DNA of 64,000 nucleotides, taken from the NCBI RefSeq assembly GCF_007827975.1, contig NZ_VITT01000012.1, one strand, 5' to 3'. Source of the stretch: Nitrospirillum viridazoti (GTDB lineage: Bacteria > Pseudomonadota > Alphaproteobacteria > Azospirillales > Azospirillaceae). How positions within the stretch are numbered: position 1 is the first letter of the stretch; the number at the start of each line of letters is the position of its first letter. The position numbers and the translations under genes were made by a program. Below the pieces are notes generated by a model. That model ran no database searches. It was not told the origin of the DNA and saw only the letters and a list, made by a program, of their open reading frames with translations. Of the stretch, positions 18,241-26,008 are shown one piece after another.

Positions 18241-19026
18241 ATGAAGGACAGCATCCGGCCGGCCAAGCTGGCCGACACCATCGCCGAGCATCTGGAACAG
18301 CTGATCGTGGAAGGCAGCCTGCGCCCCGGCGAAAAGCTGGTGCCGGAGCGGGAACTGGCCGTGCGCTTCAACGTCTCCCGCCCCTCGCTGCGCGAGGCAT
18401 TGGAGAAGCTGGAGCAACGTGGCCTGCTGCGCAGCGGCCGGGGCGGCGCCACCTTCGTCGCCCCCCTGCTGGGCCCCACCTTCACCGAGCCGCTGCACGC
18501 CGTGCTGGCCGCCCGGCCCGAGACCACCCTGGATTACCTGGAGTTCAGGACGGAGGTGGAGGGGGCGGCCGCCTACTACGCCGCCCTGCGCGCCACCGAC
18601 GTGGACCGCGCCCAGATCCAGGCCCGGTTCGAGGCCATGGAGGCCGCCCACGGCCATGACGAGGCCCCGGAGTCGGCCAAGCAGGAGGCGGACGCCGACG
18701 CGGAGTTCCACCTGGCGGTCTATGAGGCCACCCATAACGTCGTGATCCTGCATATCATGCGCGCCCTGGCCGAGATGCTGCGCCAGGATGTCTTCTTCAA
18801 CCGCGCCAAGCTGTACCAGCGCACGGGCGTGCGCCAGCTGCTGCTGAGCCAACACCGCGCCCTCTATGAGGCCATCATGAAGGGCGACCCGGCGGCGGCG
18901 CGCGCGGCCGCCGAGGCGCACATCAACTTCATCCGCGACGCTTTGGTGGAAATCTCCCGCGCCGACGCCCGGCTGGAGGCCTCGCTGAGGCGGATCGCCG
19001 GCGGCGACATCGTGGCGGAGAAATAA
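18241..19026 (+). CDS. GntR-family (FadR/FCD subgroup) regulator, probable lactate regulator LldR
   Basis: 261 residues. The winged helix (about 8-75: KLADTIAEHLEQLIVEGSLRPGEKLVPERELAVRFNVSRPSLREALEKLEQRGLL) is classic GntR. The FCD ligand domain (about 95-235) has the metal-binding Asp and His pattern: DADAEFHLAVYEATHN, QHRALYEAIMKGD and AAAEAHINFI. PdhR/LldR proteins of this group sense pyruvate or lactate. A palindrome in its own promoter is repeated in the lactate permease/lldE intergenic region, which points to LldR rather than PdhR. This assignment rests on shared operators, not on position, since the target locus is about 9 kb away. Confidence 0.8.
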   Translation: MKDSIRPAKLADTIAEHLEQLIVEGSLRPGEKLVPERELAVRFNVSRPSLREALEKLEQRGLLRSGRGGATFVAPLLGPTFTEPLHAVLAARPETTLDYLEFRTEVEGAAAYYAALRATDVDRAQIQARFEAMEAAHGHDEAPESAKQEADADAEFHLAVYEATHNVVILHIMRALAEMLRQDVFFNRAKLYQRTGVRQLLLSQHRALYEAIMKGDPAAARAAAEAHINFIRDALVEISRADARLEASLRRIAGGDIVAEK

Positions 19027-19032
19027 GCGCCT

Positions 19033-19827
19033 CTAGGCCCGCACGCGCAGCAGGCTGGCCGAGGGCGGGGCGCCGAAGGTGCGGCGGAAGTCGTGGGTGA
19101 AATGGGACTGGTCGGCGAAGCCGGCGGCATGGGCAGCGGTGGTGAAGCTGGCGCCCCGTGCCACCTCCTCGATGGCGCGGCGCATGCGCAGCCAGGCGCG
19201 GTAGCGGCGGAAGGGCACGCCCATCTCCCGCGTGAACAGATGCTGGAAGCGTGAGGGCGACAGGCCGGCAGCGGCGGCCACGGCGGCGATGCTCACCAGG
19301 CCCTCGGGCGCGTCCTCGCGCGTGCCGGCGTGCAAGGCGGCCACGGCCCGGGTGATGCGTGTCCCATCGCATGGCGCCCGGCGCCCGCCCAGCGCATCCT
19401 CCAGCGCCTCACCGGCCCAGGCGGCGCTGCCGCCATCCTCCCACAGCGCCCGCATCAGGGCGTGGACATCGGTGGTGCCCAGCAGCGCGCCCTGGCTTTC
19501 CCAGGTGTTGCGCATCAACGGCGCCAACCGGCCGGCACCACCGGCAAGGGGTTCCAGATAAAACACGGCGATGGGCCATCCGCCCACATCCAGCTCATGC
19601 AGCATGCCGGCGGGAATGAGGGCGGCGGCGGTGCGCTGCCAAGCGCCATCGCCCAGGCGCAGGGCGAATGTGTCGTACAGGCCGGCCAGGAAAACCGGGG
19701 CGCCGTGCTGATGCCAGGTGTTGTGGCGCAGGGGGCCGGCGAAGAAGGTGCGGTCTCCGCCCAAATGCCACAGCGGCCCCAATCCGTTCGGGCCGCCAGC
19801 ACGTTCATACAAGTGCCCCTGGTCCAT
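19033..19827 (-). CDS. AraC-family transcriptional regulator
   Basis: 264 residues from ATG 19827. The N-terminal cupin-like sensor domain (about 1-160) has NTWHQHGAPVFLAGLYD and MLHELDVGGWP. The C-terminal double helix-turn-helix (about 170-262) has VSIAAVAAAAGLSPSRFQHLFTREMGVPFRRYRAWLRMRRAI and FTTAAHAAGFADQSHFTHDFRRTFGAPP. The gene converges on the GntR gene and is divergent from the hydrolase gene downstream, which it might control; no operator was identified. A broken copy of its DNA-binding domain lies at 22651-22757. Confidence 0.87.
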   Translation of the reverse strand: MDQGHLYERAGGPNGLGPLWHLGGDRTFFAGPLRHNTWHQHGAPVFLAGLYDTFALRLGDGAWQRTAAALIPAGMLHELDVGGWPIAVFYLEPLAGGAGRLAPLMRNTWESQGALLGTTDVHALMRALWEDGGSAAWAGEALEDALGGRRAPCDGTRITRAVAALHAGTREDAPEGLVSIAAVAAAAGLSPSRFQHLFTREMGVPFRRYRAWLRMRRAIEEVARGASFTTAAHAAGFADQSHFTHDFRRTFGAPPSASLLRVRA

Positions 19828-20014
19828 CGCTGATAGCGTCCGCCAAAAGCCCACTCCCCGGAATGACAGCAAAGAACCGCCGGGGCGACAACGCGACTTT
19901 AGAGCAGGTCGTGCCAAGACGGCCCCGCCTTGGCAGGTGTATCCGCTCGCGAACAGGCTCAGCTAAAGCCGGCCGGCTTCAGCGAGGCTGGACAAGAGAC
20001 AGAGGGAGGTTTCC

Positions 20015-21004
20015 ATGCCCACCCGCCGCCATCTGTTGGCCGGTGCCGCCGGCCTGCTGGCCGCCCCCGCCGTGCTGCGCACATCCCCCGCCCAGGCGGC
20101 AGCGCCTTCGCTGGGCCCGGCCCAGCCCCGCCACTACCGCTTTCCCCTGGGCGCCTTCGAGGTCACCACCATCCTGGATGCCGGCGCGGTGATCGACGGG
20201 CCTTACCCCATCGTCGGGCAGGACCAGCAGCCGGACGTGGTGGCCGGCCTGATGCGGCACAGCCTGCTGCCGGAAAAGCGCTTTCAGCCCGGCTTCACGC
20301 CCACCCTGGTGAACACCGGCGCGCAGTTGATCCTGTTCGACACCGGCAACGGAGCGGGGGGCTTCGTGCCCCGGCCGGACGGCGGCTGGCTGGCCGGGCA
20401 GCTGCAGACGGCGGGCTTCGCCCCCGGCCAGGTGGATCTGGTGGTTCTGTCCCATGCCCATCCCGACCATATCGGCGGCATCCTGGAGGGCGGCATGCCC
20501 CTGTTCCCCAACGCCCGCTACGTCATGGGTGCCGCCGAGTACGCCTTCTGGGCCGCCCAGGACGACCGGCTGAAGGCGCCCAAGGACAGCCTGGAGCATC
20601 AGTCCGCCGCCCTGTTCCAGAAGGCGGTGGTGCCGCTGGCCGACCGCCTGCGCCTGGTCACGCCGGGTGAGGCGGTGGCCCCCGGCATCACCGCCGTGGC
20701 CGCCTTCGGCCACACGCCGGGGCACCTGGCCTTTCACGTGGAAAGCCAGGGCCGGCAACTGCTGATCTGGGGCGACTGCGCCCACCATGAGGTGGCATCC
20801 CTGGCGGAGCCCGGCTGGCACGCCCTGTTCGACATGGACAAGGAACAGGGCGCCGCGACCCGCCGCCACATCTACGACATGGCCGCCACCGACCGCCTGG
20901 CCGTGGTGGGCTATCACACCTCCTTCCCCTCCATCGGCTTCGTCGAACGGCGCGGGGCCAACGGCTATCGCTGGATCCCGGTCACCTATCAGTTCCGGGT
21001 TTGA
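20015..21004 (+). CDS. Exported metallo-beta-lactamase-fold hydrolase
   Basis: 329 residues. The N-terminus has a twin-arginine-like signal (PTRRHLLAGAAGLLAAPAVL). The metal-binding motif LSHAHPDHIGG (about residues 149-159) is the HxHxDH signature. Further ligands are likely the His in FGHTPGHLAFH, the Asp in IWGDCAHHE and the His in GYHTSFPS. The fold covers lactonases, sulfatases and many others; the substrate cannot be read. The gene is divergent from the AraC regulator with 187 bases between them. The ribosome-binding site is AGAGGGAGG. Confidence 0.85.
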   Translation: MPTRRHLLAGAAGLLAAPAVLRTSPAQAAAPSLGPAQPRHYRFPLGAFEVTTILDAGAVIDGPYPIVGQDQQPDVVAGLMRHSLLPEKRFQPGFTPTLVNTGAQLILFDTGNGAGGFVPRPDGGWLAGQLQTAGFAPGQVDLVVLSHAHPDHIGGILEGGMPLFPNARYVMGAAEYAFWAAQDDRLKAPKDSLEHQSAALFQKAVVPLADRLRLVTPGEAVAPGITAVAAFGHTPGHLAFHVESQGRQLLIWGDCAHHEVASLAEPGWHALFDMDKEQGAATRRHIYDMAATDRLAVVGYHTSFPSIGFVERRGANGYRWIPVTYQFRV

Positions 21005-21172
21005 GCACAATGTCCGATTGTTTCGCGCATGGCGCCACTTTCTGGCGCAAGCGGCCATCCGCGAGAGGGAATTTAGCAACCCCCCGTACGTAAGCCATTG
21101 ATTTCCATGGAACAGCCTGTTGGCATGGCATTTGAGTAAGCCCCCCGCACCAGAACAAGGGGGAAAAAACTC

Positions 21173-22564
21173 ATGTCGTACAAACGGCTCGTGATCGCCG
21201 TCATCGTGTTGGCGATCGCCGCGGCGGCGCTGTGGTTCAGGGCGGAATGGCTGGTGGGCACAGCCCTGCGCGCCCGCTTCAGCCCATCCGTCACCCTGGC
21301 CCCAAAGCCCTCACCCACCAGCATCGCCGACGCCCGGGGCCAGGACCTGGACGATCTGCTGGTGCTGCTGGACCTGGACCGCAGCTTCACGGCGGAGGGG
21401 CGGGCCGCCTTCACCCGTGGGGTGGCGGACCTGCGCACCCGCGTGGGCGAGATGGACGCCCCCACCTTCGTGATGGAGGTGGCGCGGCTGGTGGCCCTGG
21501 CCGGCAATGGCCACACCGCCGTGCAGTTGTTCCCCAAATACGCGGAGTACGGCGTGGCGCCGGTGCGCCTGGCCTGGTTCGACGACGGTCTGTACGTCAT
21601 CGGCGCTGCCGATGCCCAGGCGGGCCTGCTGGGCCGCCGGGTGGTGGCCATCGACGGCCACCCCGCCGACGACATTCCCGCCGCTGTGCGGCCCTATCTG
21701 ACCGGTACCGACGAGCATGCGCGGGCGCAGGGCGTGACCCTGCTGGTCAGCCCCGCCCTGCTGCGCGCCGTCTGGCCGGAGACGGACGGCCGCCACCTGG
21801 CGCTGACCCTGGCGGATGAGGCGGGCGGAACGATGCAGACGGCGCTGGAGGCCGGCCCCATGGCCAGCGCCGACAGCCTGCGCTGGCTGCCGCAGGCCGC
21901 CGCCTTCACCCACCTCTATGGCGGCAAGACGGCCAGCCTGGAGACCCGCGCGCTGGACCACCAGGGCCTGTACCTGCACCTGAACGCCGTGATGGACGAT
22001 GACAAGGGCCCCCTGACCCGGCAGTTGGAGGCCGTGGCCGCCAGCACGCCGCCGGGCGGCTGGCGCTGGATGGTCATCGACCTGCGCTATGATAGCGGCG
22101 GCGACTACACCAAGACGGTGGACTTCACCAGCCGCCTGCCCACGCTGCTGGCCCCGGACGGGAACCTGTGGCTGCTGACCGGCAACGCCACCTTTTCCGC
22201 CGCCATCGTCACCCTGGCCCGCGCCAAGTACTTCGCCGGCGCCCGCGCCCACATCATCGGCCAGCGCGTGGGCGACCGCGACACCTTCTGGGGCGAGACG
22301 GGCGCGCCCCTGGTGCTGCGCAACACCAACACCACCGTGGGCTACGCCACCGGCATGCACGACTGGGTGCACGGCTGCCACGACATCACCCGGTGCTTCT
22401 GGCTGAACTACGCCTTCGGCGTCGCCGCCGGCGACCTCAGCCCCGAACAGGAAGTCGGCTGGCGCTTCCCCGACTTCGCCGCCGGCCGGGATACCGTGAT
22501 GGAGGAAGTGCGCGACCTGCAGGAGGCCAAGCGCGGGGGTGGGGAACGGGCGGCGGTGCCGTGA
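21173..22564 (+). CDS. S41-like (C-terminal processing peptidase) family protein, membrane-anchored
   Basis: 463 residues. A single N-terminal membrane segment (LVIAVIVLAIAAAALWFRAEWLVG) serves as signal anchor. In the C-terminal half MVIDLRYDSGGDYTKT (about 300-315) and LTGNATFSAAIVTLA (about 335-350) match the S41 core, in which the Ser of TFSA would be the nucleophile. No clear PDZ domain is seen. A Cys pair lies in HGCHDITRC. It may be a peptidase or a non-peptidase member. The start follows AAGGGGG. It is the last high-GC gene before the AT-rich island. Confidence 0.72.
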   Translation: MSYKRLVIAVIVLAIAAAALWFRAEWLVGTALRARFSPSVTLAPKPSPTSIADARGQDLDDLLVLLDLDRSFTAEGRAAFTRGVADLRTRVGEMDAPTFVMEVARLVALAGNGHTAVQLFPKYAEYGVAPVRLAWFDDGLYVIGAADAQAGLLGRRVVAIDGHPADDIPAAVRPYLTGTDEHARAQGVTLLVSPALLRAVWPETDGRHLALTLADEAGGTMQTALEAGPMASADSLRWLPQAAAFTHLYGGKTASLETRALDHQGLYLHLNAVMDDDKGPLTRQLEAVAASTPPGGWRWMVIDLRYDSGGDYTKTVDFTSRLPTLLAPDGNLWLLTGNATFSAAIVTLARAKYFAGARAHIIGQRVGDRDTFWGETGAPLVLRNTNTTVGYATGMHDWVHGCHDITRCFWLNYAFGVAAGDLSPEQEVGWRFPDFAAGRDTVMEEVRDLQEAKRGGGERAAVP

Positions 22565-22650
22565 GGGGGGACGGTCCATTCAATCTCGAAAATAATCCAA
22601 TCAGTACATTAAGGCGTGTGGCAGAGAATACTCGACGAGGTGTTCTGAGC

Positions 22651-22757
22651 CAGTCAGCGAAGCCTGCGGCATGGGCGGCGTTGGTGAAGCTGGCACCCCG
22701 TGCCATCTCCTCAATGGCGCACGCCTGCGCAGCCAGACGGGATAGCGGCGGAGACGC
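22651..22757 (-). pseudogene. Remnant of an AraC-family DNA-binding domain
   Basis: The minus strand reads AIEEMARGASFTNAAHAAGFAD, nearly identical to AIEEVARGASFTTAAHAAGFAD of the intact AraC gene at 19033-19827. Nucleotide similarity extends over about 105 bases (compare 19108-19210). Both sides then diverge: the sensor domain and C-terminus are missing. It looks like a partial duplication or the scar of a lost gene, at the left edge of the AT-rich island. Confidence 0.75.
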
Positions 22758-22917
22758 ACGTAAGCGCCATCCGTAACGCTTTGGTTGCAATTTAGCTGGC
22801 GGATGCTAGGCTAGGAGCTTCGCTTGGGAGCGATAGCGGGACGAAGTTACAGCGGCTAAAAATAAATAGAGGTTTGGGCCATTAATTGGTCTGGAGAAAG
22901 AACATTAGGAGAAAAAA
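22758..22917. other. Non-coding stretch at the left edge of the AT-rich island
   Basis: Base composition changes here from high GC to strongly AT-rich (clearly by 22860). A small imperfect hairpin, GAGCTTCGCTTGGGAGCG, is near 22816. No tRNA, integrase or direct repeat that would mark an attachment site was recognised. Confidence 0.4.
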
Positions 22918-22986
22918 TTGGAACCGCTATCAGTGACATTAATAAATACTGCGGGAAGTGAATCAATTAAGAAAATAATATCATAA
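22918..22986 (+). pseudogene. Probable original N-terminus of the NACHT gene, ended by an in-frame TAA
   Basis: A TTG at 22918 has an ideal ribosome-binding site (AGGAG at 22907-22911, six bases away). It opens 22 codons (starting MEPLSVTLINTAG) in exactly the frame of the NACHT protein, then TAA at 22984. After this stop the frame stays open and protein-like (FVFPAISKIILDPIKEKKHQ) up to the GTG at 23080 and through the whole NACHT gene. The simplest reading is a single nonsense mutation in a gene running 22918-24930. Confidence 0.65.
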
Positions 22987-23079
22987 TTTGTATTTCCAGC
23001 TATATCAAAAATAATACTAGATCCAATAAAAGAAAAAAAGCATCAGAAATCGATAAATGATCTACTGTATAACTATATA

Positions 23080-24930
23080 GTGGACCAATATTCGAAAAAT
23101 CAACTTATAAGTACAATCGTATTTCAGGGAGCAAAGAAGAATATAGATGATCTATATATTCCGTTGACGATATATAGGGACAATAAGAATCATCGGCGAA
23201 ATAACAATGAGAAATTTAAGATAGCAGATTTTCCAGCTGATGTGATTAACAAATATCAAAAAATTATTATAGTTGACCGTGCCGGTATGGGAAAGTCAAC
23301 ACTTCTAAAATATATATATATTACGTGCGTTCGCGGAGCCCATCTAGCGCCAATACACATAGACTTGAGGAAGCTGACTGGAGATACAGAAATTTTAGAT
23401 TTTATTTTTAATGACATTAAAGGATTCTCGGAAGACGAGAATAGAAGTCATTTATCAAAATCTATTATTGACGGTGGATTTCTATTCCTTTTGGATGGAT
23501 TTGACGAGGTAGCCCGAGATCAGAAAAGTCACGTCCTGGAAAATATAACAAAATTTATTGGGATTGCAAAAAATAATAAATACATTATAACGTCCAGGCC
23601 AGAGGATGCCCTATCTCACTTTATTGATTTTGAGTCATTCTGTATATCATCGCTTTCAAGCGATGAATCAAAAGAACTAATAAAAAAATATGATCAGAAT
23701 GGAGAAATATCCAGTGAACTCATTGCAGAACTTGAAAAAGACGGAATGTCAGAACTAAAGGAATTTCTAACAAATCCATTATTGACATCTCTTCTGTATA
23801 AAGCATATGCGTACAAAAAAACGATACCAACAAAGAAGTATGTTTTCTATAGGCAGGTGTATGATGCTCTTTATGAGAGCCATGACCTAACAAAGGGCGG
23901 CGCATTCCGAAGAGAAAAATGTTCATCCTTAGACGTTGAAGATTTTCACAAAGCAATGCGCTTCATTGGATACATGTCGATGAAGGAAGGAAAGACAGAA
24001 TATTCAAGGGATGAAATTGTCGATATAATTAAAAAAGCAGCCGATATATGCAATGATCTGAAAATAATACCATCGCTTATACTCGATGACCTTATACACA
24101 GCGTCCCATTATTTGTTATTGACGGCAATAATTATAGGTGGTCTCACAAGTCGTTGCAGGATTATTTTTCTGCGTGCTTTATCTGGGTCGACTCCGGAAA
24201 TTCGAAAGAAGAAATAATAGAAAAAATGTCTTCATCAAGACAAATTAGCAGATATGATAATATATTAGACATATACTACGATCTTGATAAATCGACATTC
24301 AATAGAGTAATCACTTTGTCCATTATAAAAGAATTTATCTTTCATTACGAGAACAGCTACGGTCAGAAATATAAAAGTGGCATCAGTCAGTCGATGATCG
24401 ATATCAGGAAATCTGTGACGTTTGGGGCCTACATCATCGTTTATAATAACGATTCAGATTACGGAAAAGCTAGCAATATATTTAAAAATATATTTGGGTC
24501 ATTTCATTTTCCGGACTTATTAGTCAAACAAGATGAATCAAGTGAAGATGATGAATTTACCAATACGCTTACAGATGGATTCCAATTTTTTGGTGCCGCA
24601 TTCAGCAAAAATTGTGTATTATTTTTTGCACGCAACAATTATCGCGTTATTCTAGATATTCTATCCAGCAAGGATGTTCCCATATTCAAGAATCTACCGA
24701 AGCGAGATAGCCTAAAATCGCCGAGAATATCTAAAAAAATGATTCCATCAAAAATGAACGATGACGCAGGTTCTTTTTTTAACCGGCCAGATATATTTCA
24801 GACATTTAGTTATATGCTATCTCTCCCTGGCAGGCGTGCGATGGATTACGAAAAATGCAAATCGTACATGCGCCTCATTGAAAAGGACATTGAGATTTCG
24901 CCGAATAAAAGTCTGATTAGTGGCTTATAA
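23080..24930 (+). CDS. NACHT-domain NTPase, candidate antiphage (bNACHT) protein
   Basis: 616 residues counted from GTG 23080; about 670 if read from TTG 22918 through the TAA at 22984. Walker A is VDRAGMGKSTLL (about 65-76). Walker B is FLFLLDGFDEV (about 133-143), with the extra acidic residues of NACHT proteins, followed by the sensor-like YIITSRPED (about 169). Helical winged-helix regions follow (about 220-400, with LTNPLLTSLLYKAYA and WSHKSLQDYFSACFIW). The C-terminal 200 residues match nothing I know; no LRR, TPR or WD repeats are present. Bacterial NACHT proteins are known antiphage factors. It stands alone in an AT-rich island with codon use unlike its neighbours, suggesting transfer. 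The GTG has no ribosome-binding site, so the gene may be inactive. Confidence 0.75.
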   Translation: MDQYSKNQLISTIVFQGAKKNIDDLYIPLTIYRDNKNHRRNNNEKFKIADFPADVINKYQKIIIVDRAGMGKSTLLKYIYITCVRGAHLAPIHIDLRKLTGDTEILDFIFNDIKGFSEDENRSHLSKSIIDGGFLFLLDGFDEVARDQKSHVLENITKFIGIAKNNKYIITSRPEDALSHFIDFESFCISSLSSDESKELIKKYDQNGEISSELIAELEKDGMSELKEFLTNPLLTSLLYKAYAYKKTIPTKKYVFYRQVYDALYESHDLTKGGAFRREKCSSLDVEDFHKAMRFIGYMSMKEGKTEYSRDEIVDIIKKAADICNDLKIIPSLILDDLIHSVPLFVIDGNNYRWSHKSLQDYFSACFIWVDSGNSKEEIIEKMSSSRQISRYDNILDIYYDLDKSTFNRVITLSIIKEFIFHYENSYGQKYKSGISQSMIDIRKSVTFGAYIIVYNNDSDYGKASNIFKNIFGSFHFPDLLVKQDESSEDDEFTNTLTDGFQFFGAAFSKNCVLFFARNNYRVILDILSSKDVPIFKNLPKRDSLKSPRISKKMIPSKMNDDAGSFFNRPDIFQTFSYMLSLPGRRAMDYEKCKSYMRLIEKDIEISPNKSLISGL

Positions 24931-25186
24931 TCAAATATTTATTCAATTCCATTAAAATTCCGAGTGAACCGCCACTTAATCGGTATCCAACACTCCGCGA
25001 ATGGGCGCGCTAGAGTATGTGCTAGGCAGGGTTTGATAAGTTAACGAGACTGTGTATCGTCTGGCCAAACTGGCCGTGGCGCGTCATCTGCCGTTGTGGT
25101 ACACCACCTGAGGCCCGCCTCACCTTCGGTATTGTCATTGCGCAGCTTTGCTCGCGTAATGAGCGAAATCAACCGGAGGGGCCCTC
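24931..25186. other. Right edge of the AT-rich island, no gene seen
   Basis: AT-rich sequence continues to about 24980, then GC content rises. A weak inverted element, TTGCGCAGCTTTGCTCGCGTAATGAGCG, precedes the phosphatase gene. No terminator, repeat or attachment site was recognised. The phosphatase ribosome-binding site CCGGAGGGG ends the stretch. Confidence 0.4.
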
Positions 25187-25756
25187 ATGAGCAAGCTGAC
25201 GCTGTACTTCATCCGCCATGCTGAAAAGCCCGAGGGCAGTTGGCCGGGACCAGGCCTGACCCTGGACGGGACCAAGGACAAGGAATCCCTGGTCATCCGC
25301 GGCTGGCAGCGGGCGGGGGCCTGGGCGGCGCTGTTCGGGGCGGGGCTGGACGAGGGTGCCTATGCCAAGCCGGCGGCGGTCTACGCCGCAACACCGGGCA
25401 CAACAGTCAACAAGGGGCCCAGCAAGCGGCCGTTCGAGACGGCCTCGCCGCTGGCGGCACGCCTGGGATTGGAGGTGCCCAACACCACCTTTGGCAAGGG
25501 GCAAGAGGCGGCGCTGGTGCAGGAGTTGCTGACCCTGTCCGGCGTGGTGCTGGTGTGCTGGGAGCACCAGGCCATCGTGGAGAGCATCATCCCCCTGCTG
25601 CCCGTCCGCCGGGGCAAGCCGCCCACCGCCTGGCCGGAGGATCGCTTCGACGTCGTGCTGCGCTTCAAGCGCAAGGAGGGCGGCAAGAGTGACGGCTTCA
25701 GCTTCAAGGAGCTGTACCCCCGCCTGCTGGCCGGCGATTCCGACACGCCGCTGTAA
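25187..25756 (+). CDS. Histidine phosphatase superfamily protein
   Basis: 189 residues, cytoplasmic (no signal). The catalytic motif LYFIRHAEKP (His 11) is the RHG/RHA signature of the histidine phosphatase (phosphoglycerate mutase-like) fold. The second catalytic His is probably in VCWEHQAIVESI (about 126). Arg in SKRPFETASPLAARLGLEV fits the conserved phosphate-binding Arg. The substrate is unknown. The ATG follows GGAGGGGCCCTC. Confidence 0.82.
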   Translation: MSKLTLYFIRHAEKPEGSWPGPGLTLDGTKDKESLVIRGWQRAGAWAALFGAGLDEGAYAKPAAVYAATPGTTVNKGPSKRPFETASPLAARLGLEVPNTTFGKGQEAALVQELLTLSGVVLVCWEHQAIVESIIPLLPVRRGKPPTAWPEDRFDVVLRFKRKEGGKSDGFSFKELYPRLLAGDSDTPL

Positions 25757-25775
25757 GCACCTCGCTCTGAAAACG

Positions 25776-25805
25776 AAGAAAAACCCCGGCGGTGACCCGC
25801 CGGGG
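25776..25805 (-). terminator. Terminator between the phosphatase and lactate permease genes
   Basis: A perfect 9-bp stem, CCCCGGCGG-TGAC-CCGCCGGGG, is flanked on the left by GAAGAAAAA, which becomes a U-run on the minus strand. It therefore mainly ends permease transcription; the hairpin could also slow plus-strand transcription from the phosphatase gene. Confidence 0.7.
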
Positions 25806-25860
25806 CTGGGAGGCTACGGGGATAAAACGGGCTGGCGCTTACCGCTGCGCTTATACGTGC

Positions 25861-26005
25861 GGCATTTGATCGTGACCGCTCAAATGCCCCTCAATCGCCG
25901 GGCGGGCGCATCCGCGCCTTTGGCTTCCTCGCTGCGCCCTGCGGTGCTCGCTCCGGCGCCCGCAGTCGCGGGCTACAGCGGCACGAGTCAACATCCCGTG
26001 CCGCT
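25861..26005 (-). repeat. Two inverted repeats in the permease 3' region
   Basis: GGCATTTGA (25861-25869) pairs with TCAAATGCC (25880-25888). AGCGGCACG (25977-25985) pairs with CGTGCCGCT (25997-26005), directly after the permease stop. Neither has a T-run; they may protect the 3' end of the mRNA. Confidence 0.5.
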
Positions 26006-26008
26006 GCC

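Noticed and set aside
21130..21150. Sigma-54 promoter before the S41-like gene (TGGCATGGCATTTGAG)
   Set aside because: GG is followed ten bases later by GA, not GC, so the -12 element is missing.
22565..25186. Integrative element with att sites or tRNA target
   Set aside because: No tRNA, integrase or matching direct repeats at the two composition borders could be found by eye.
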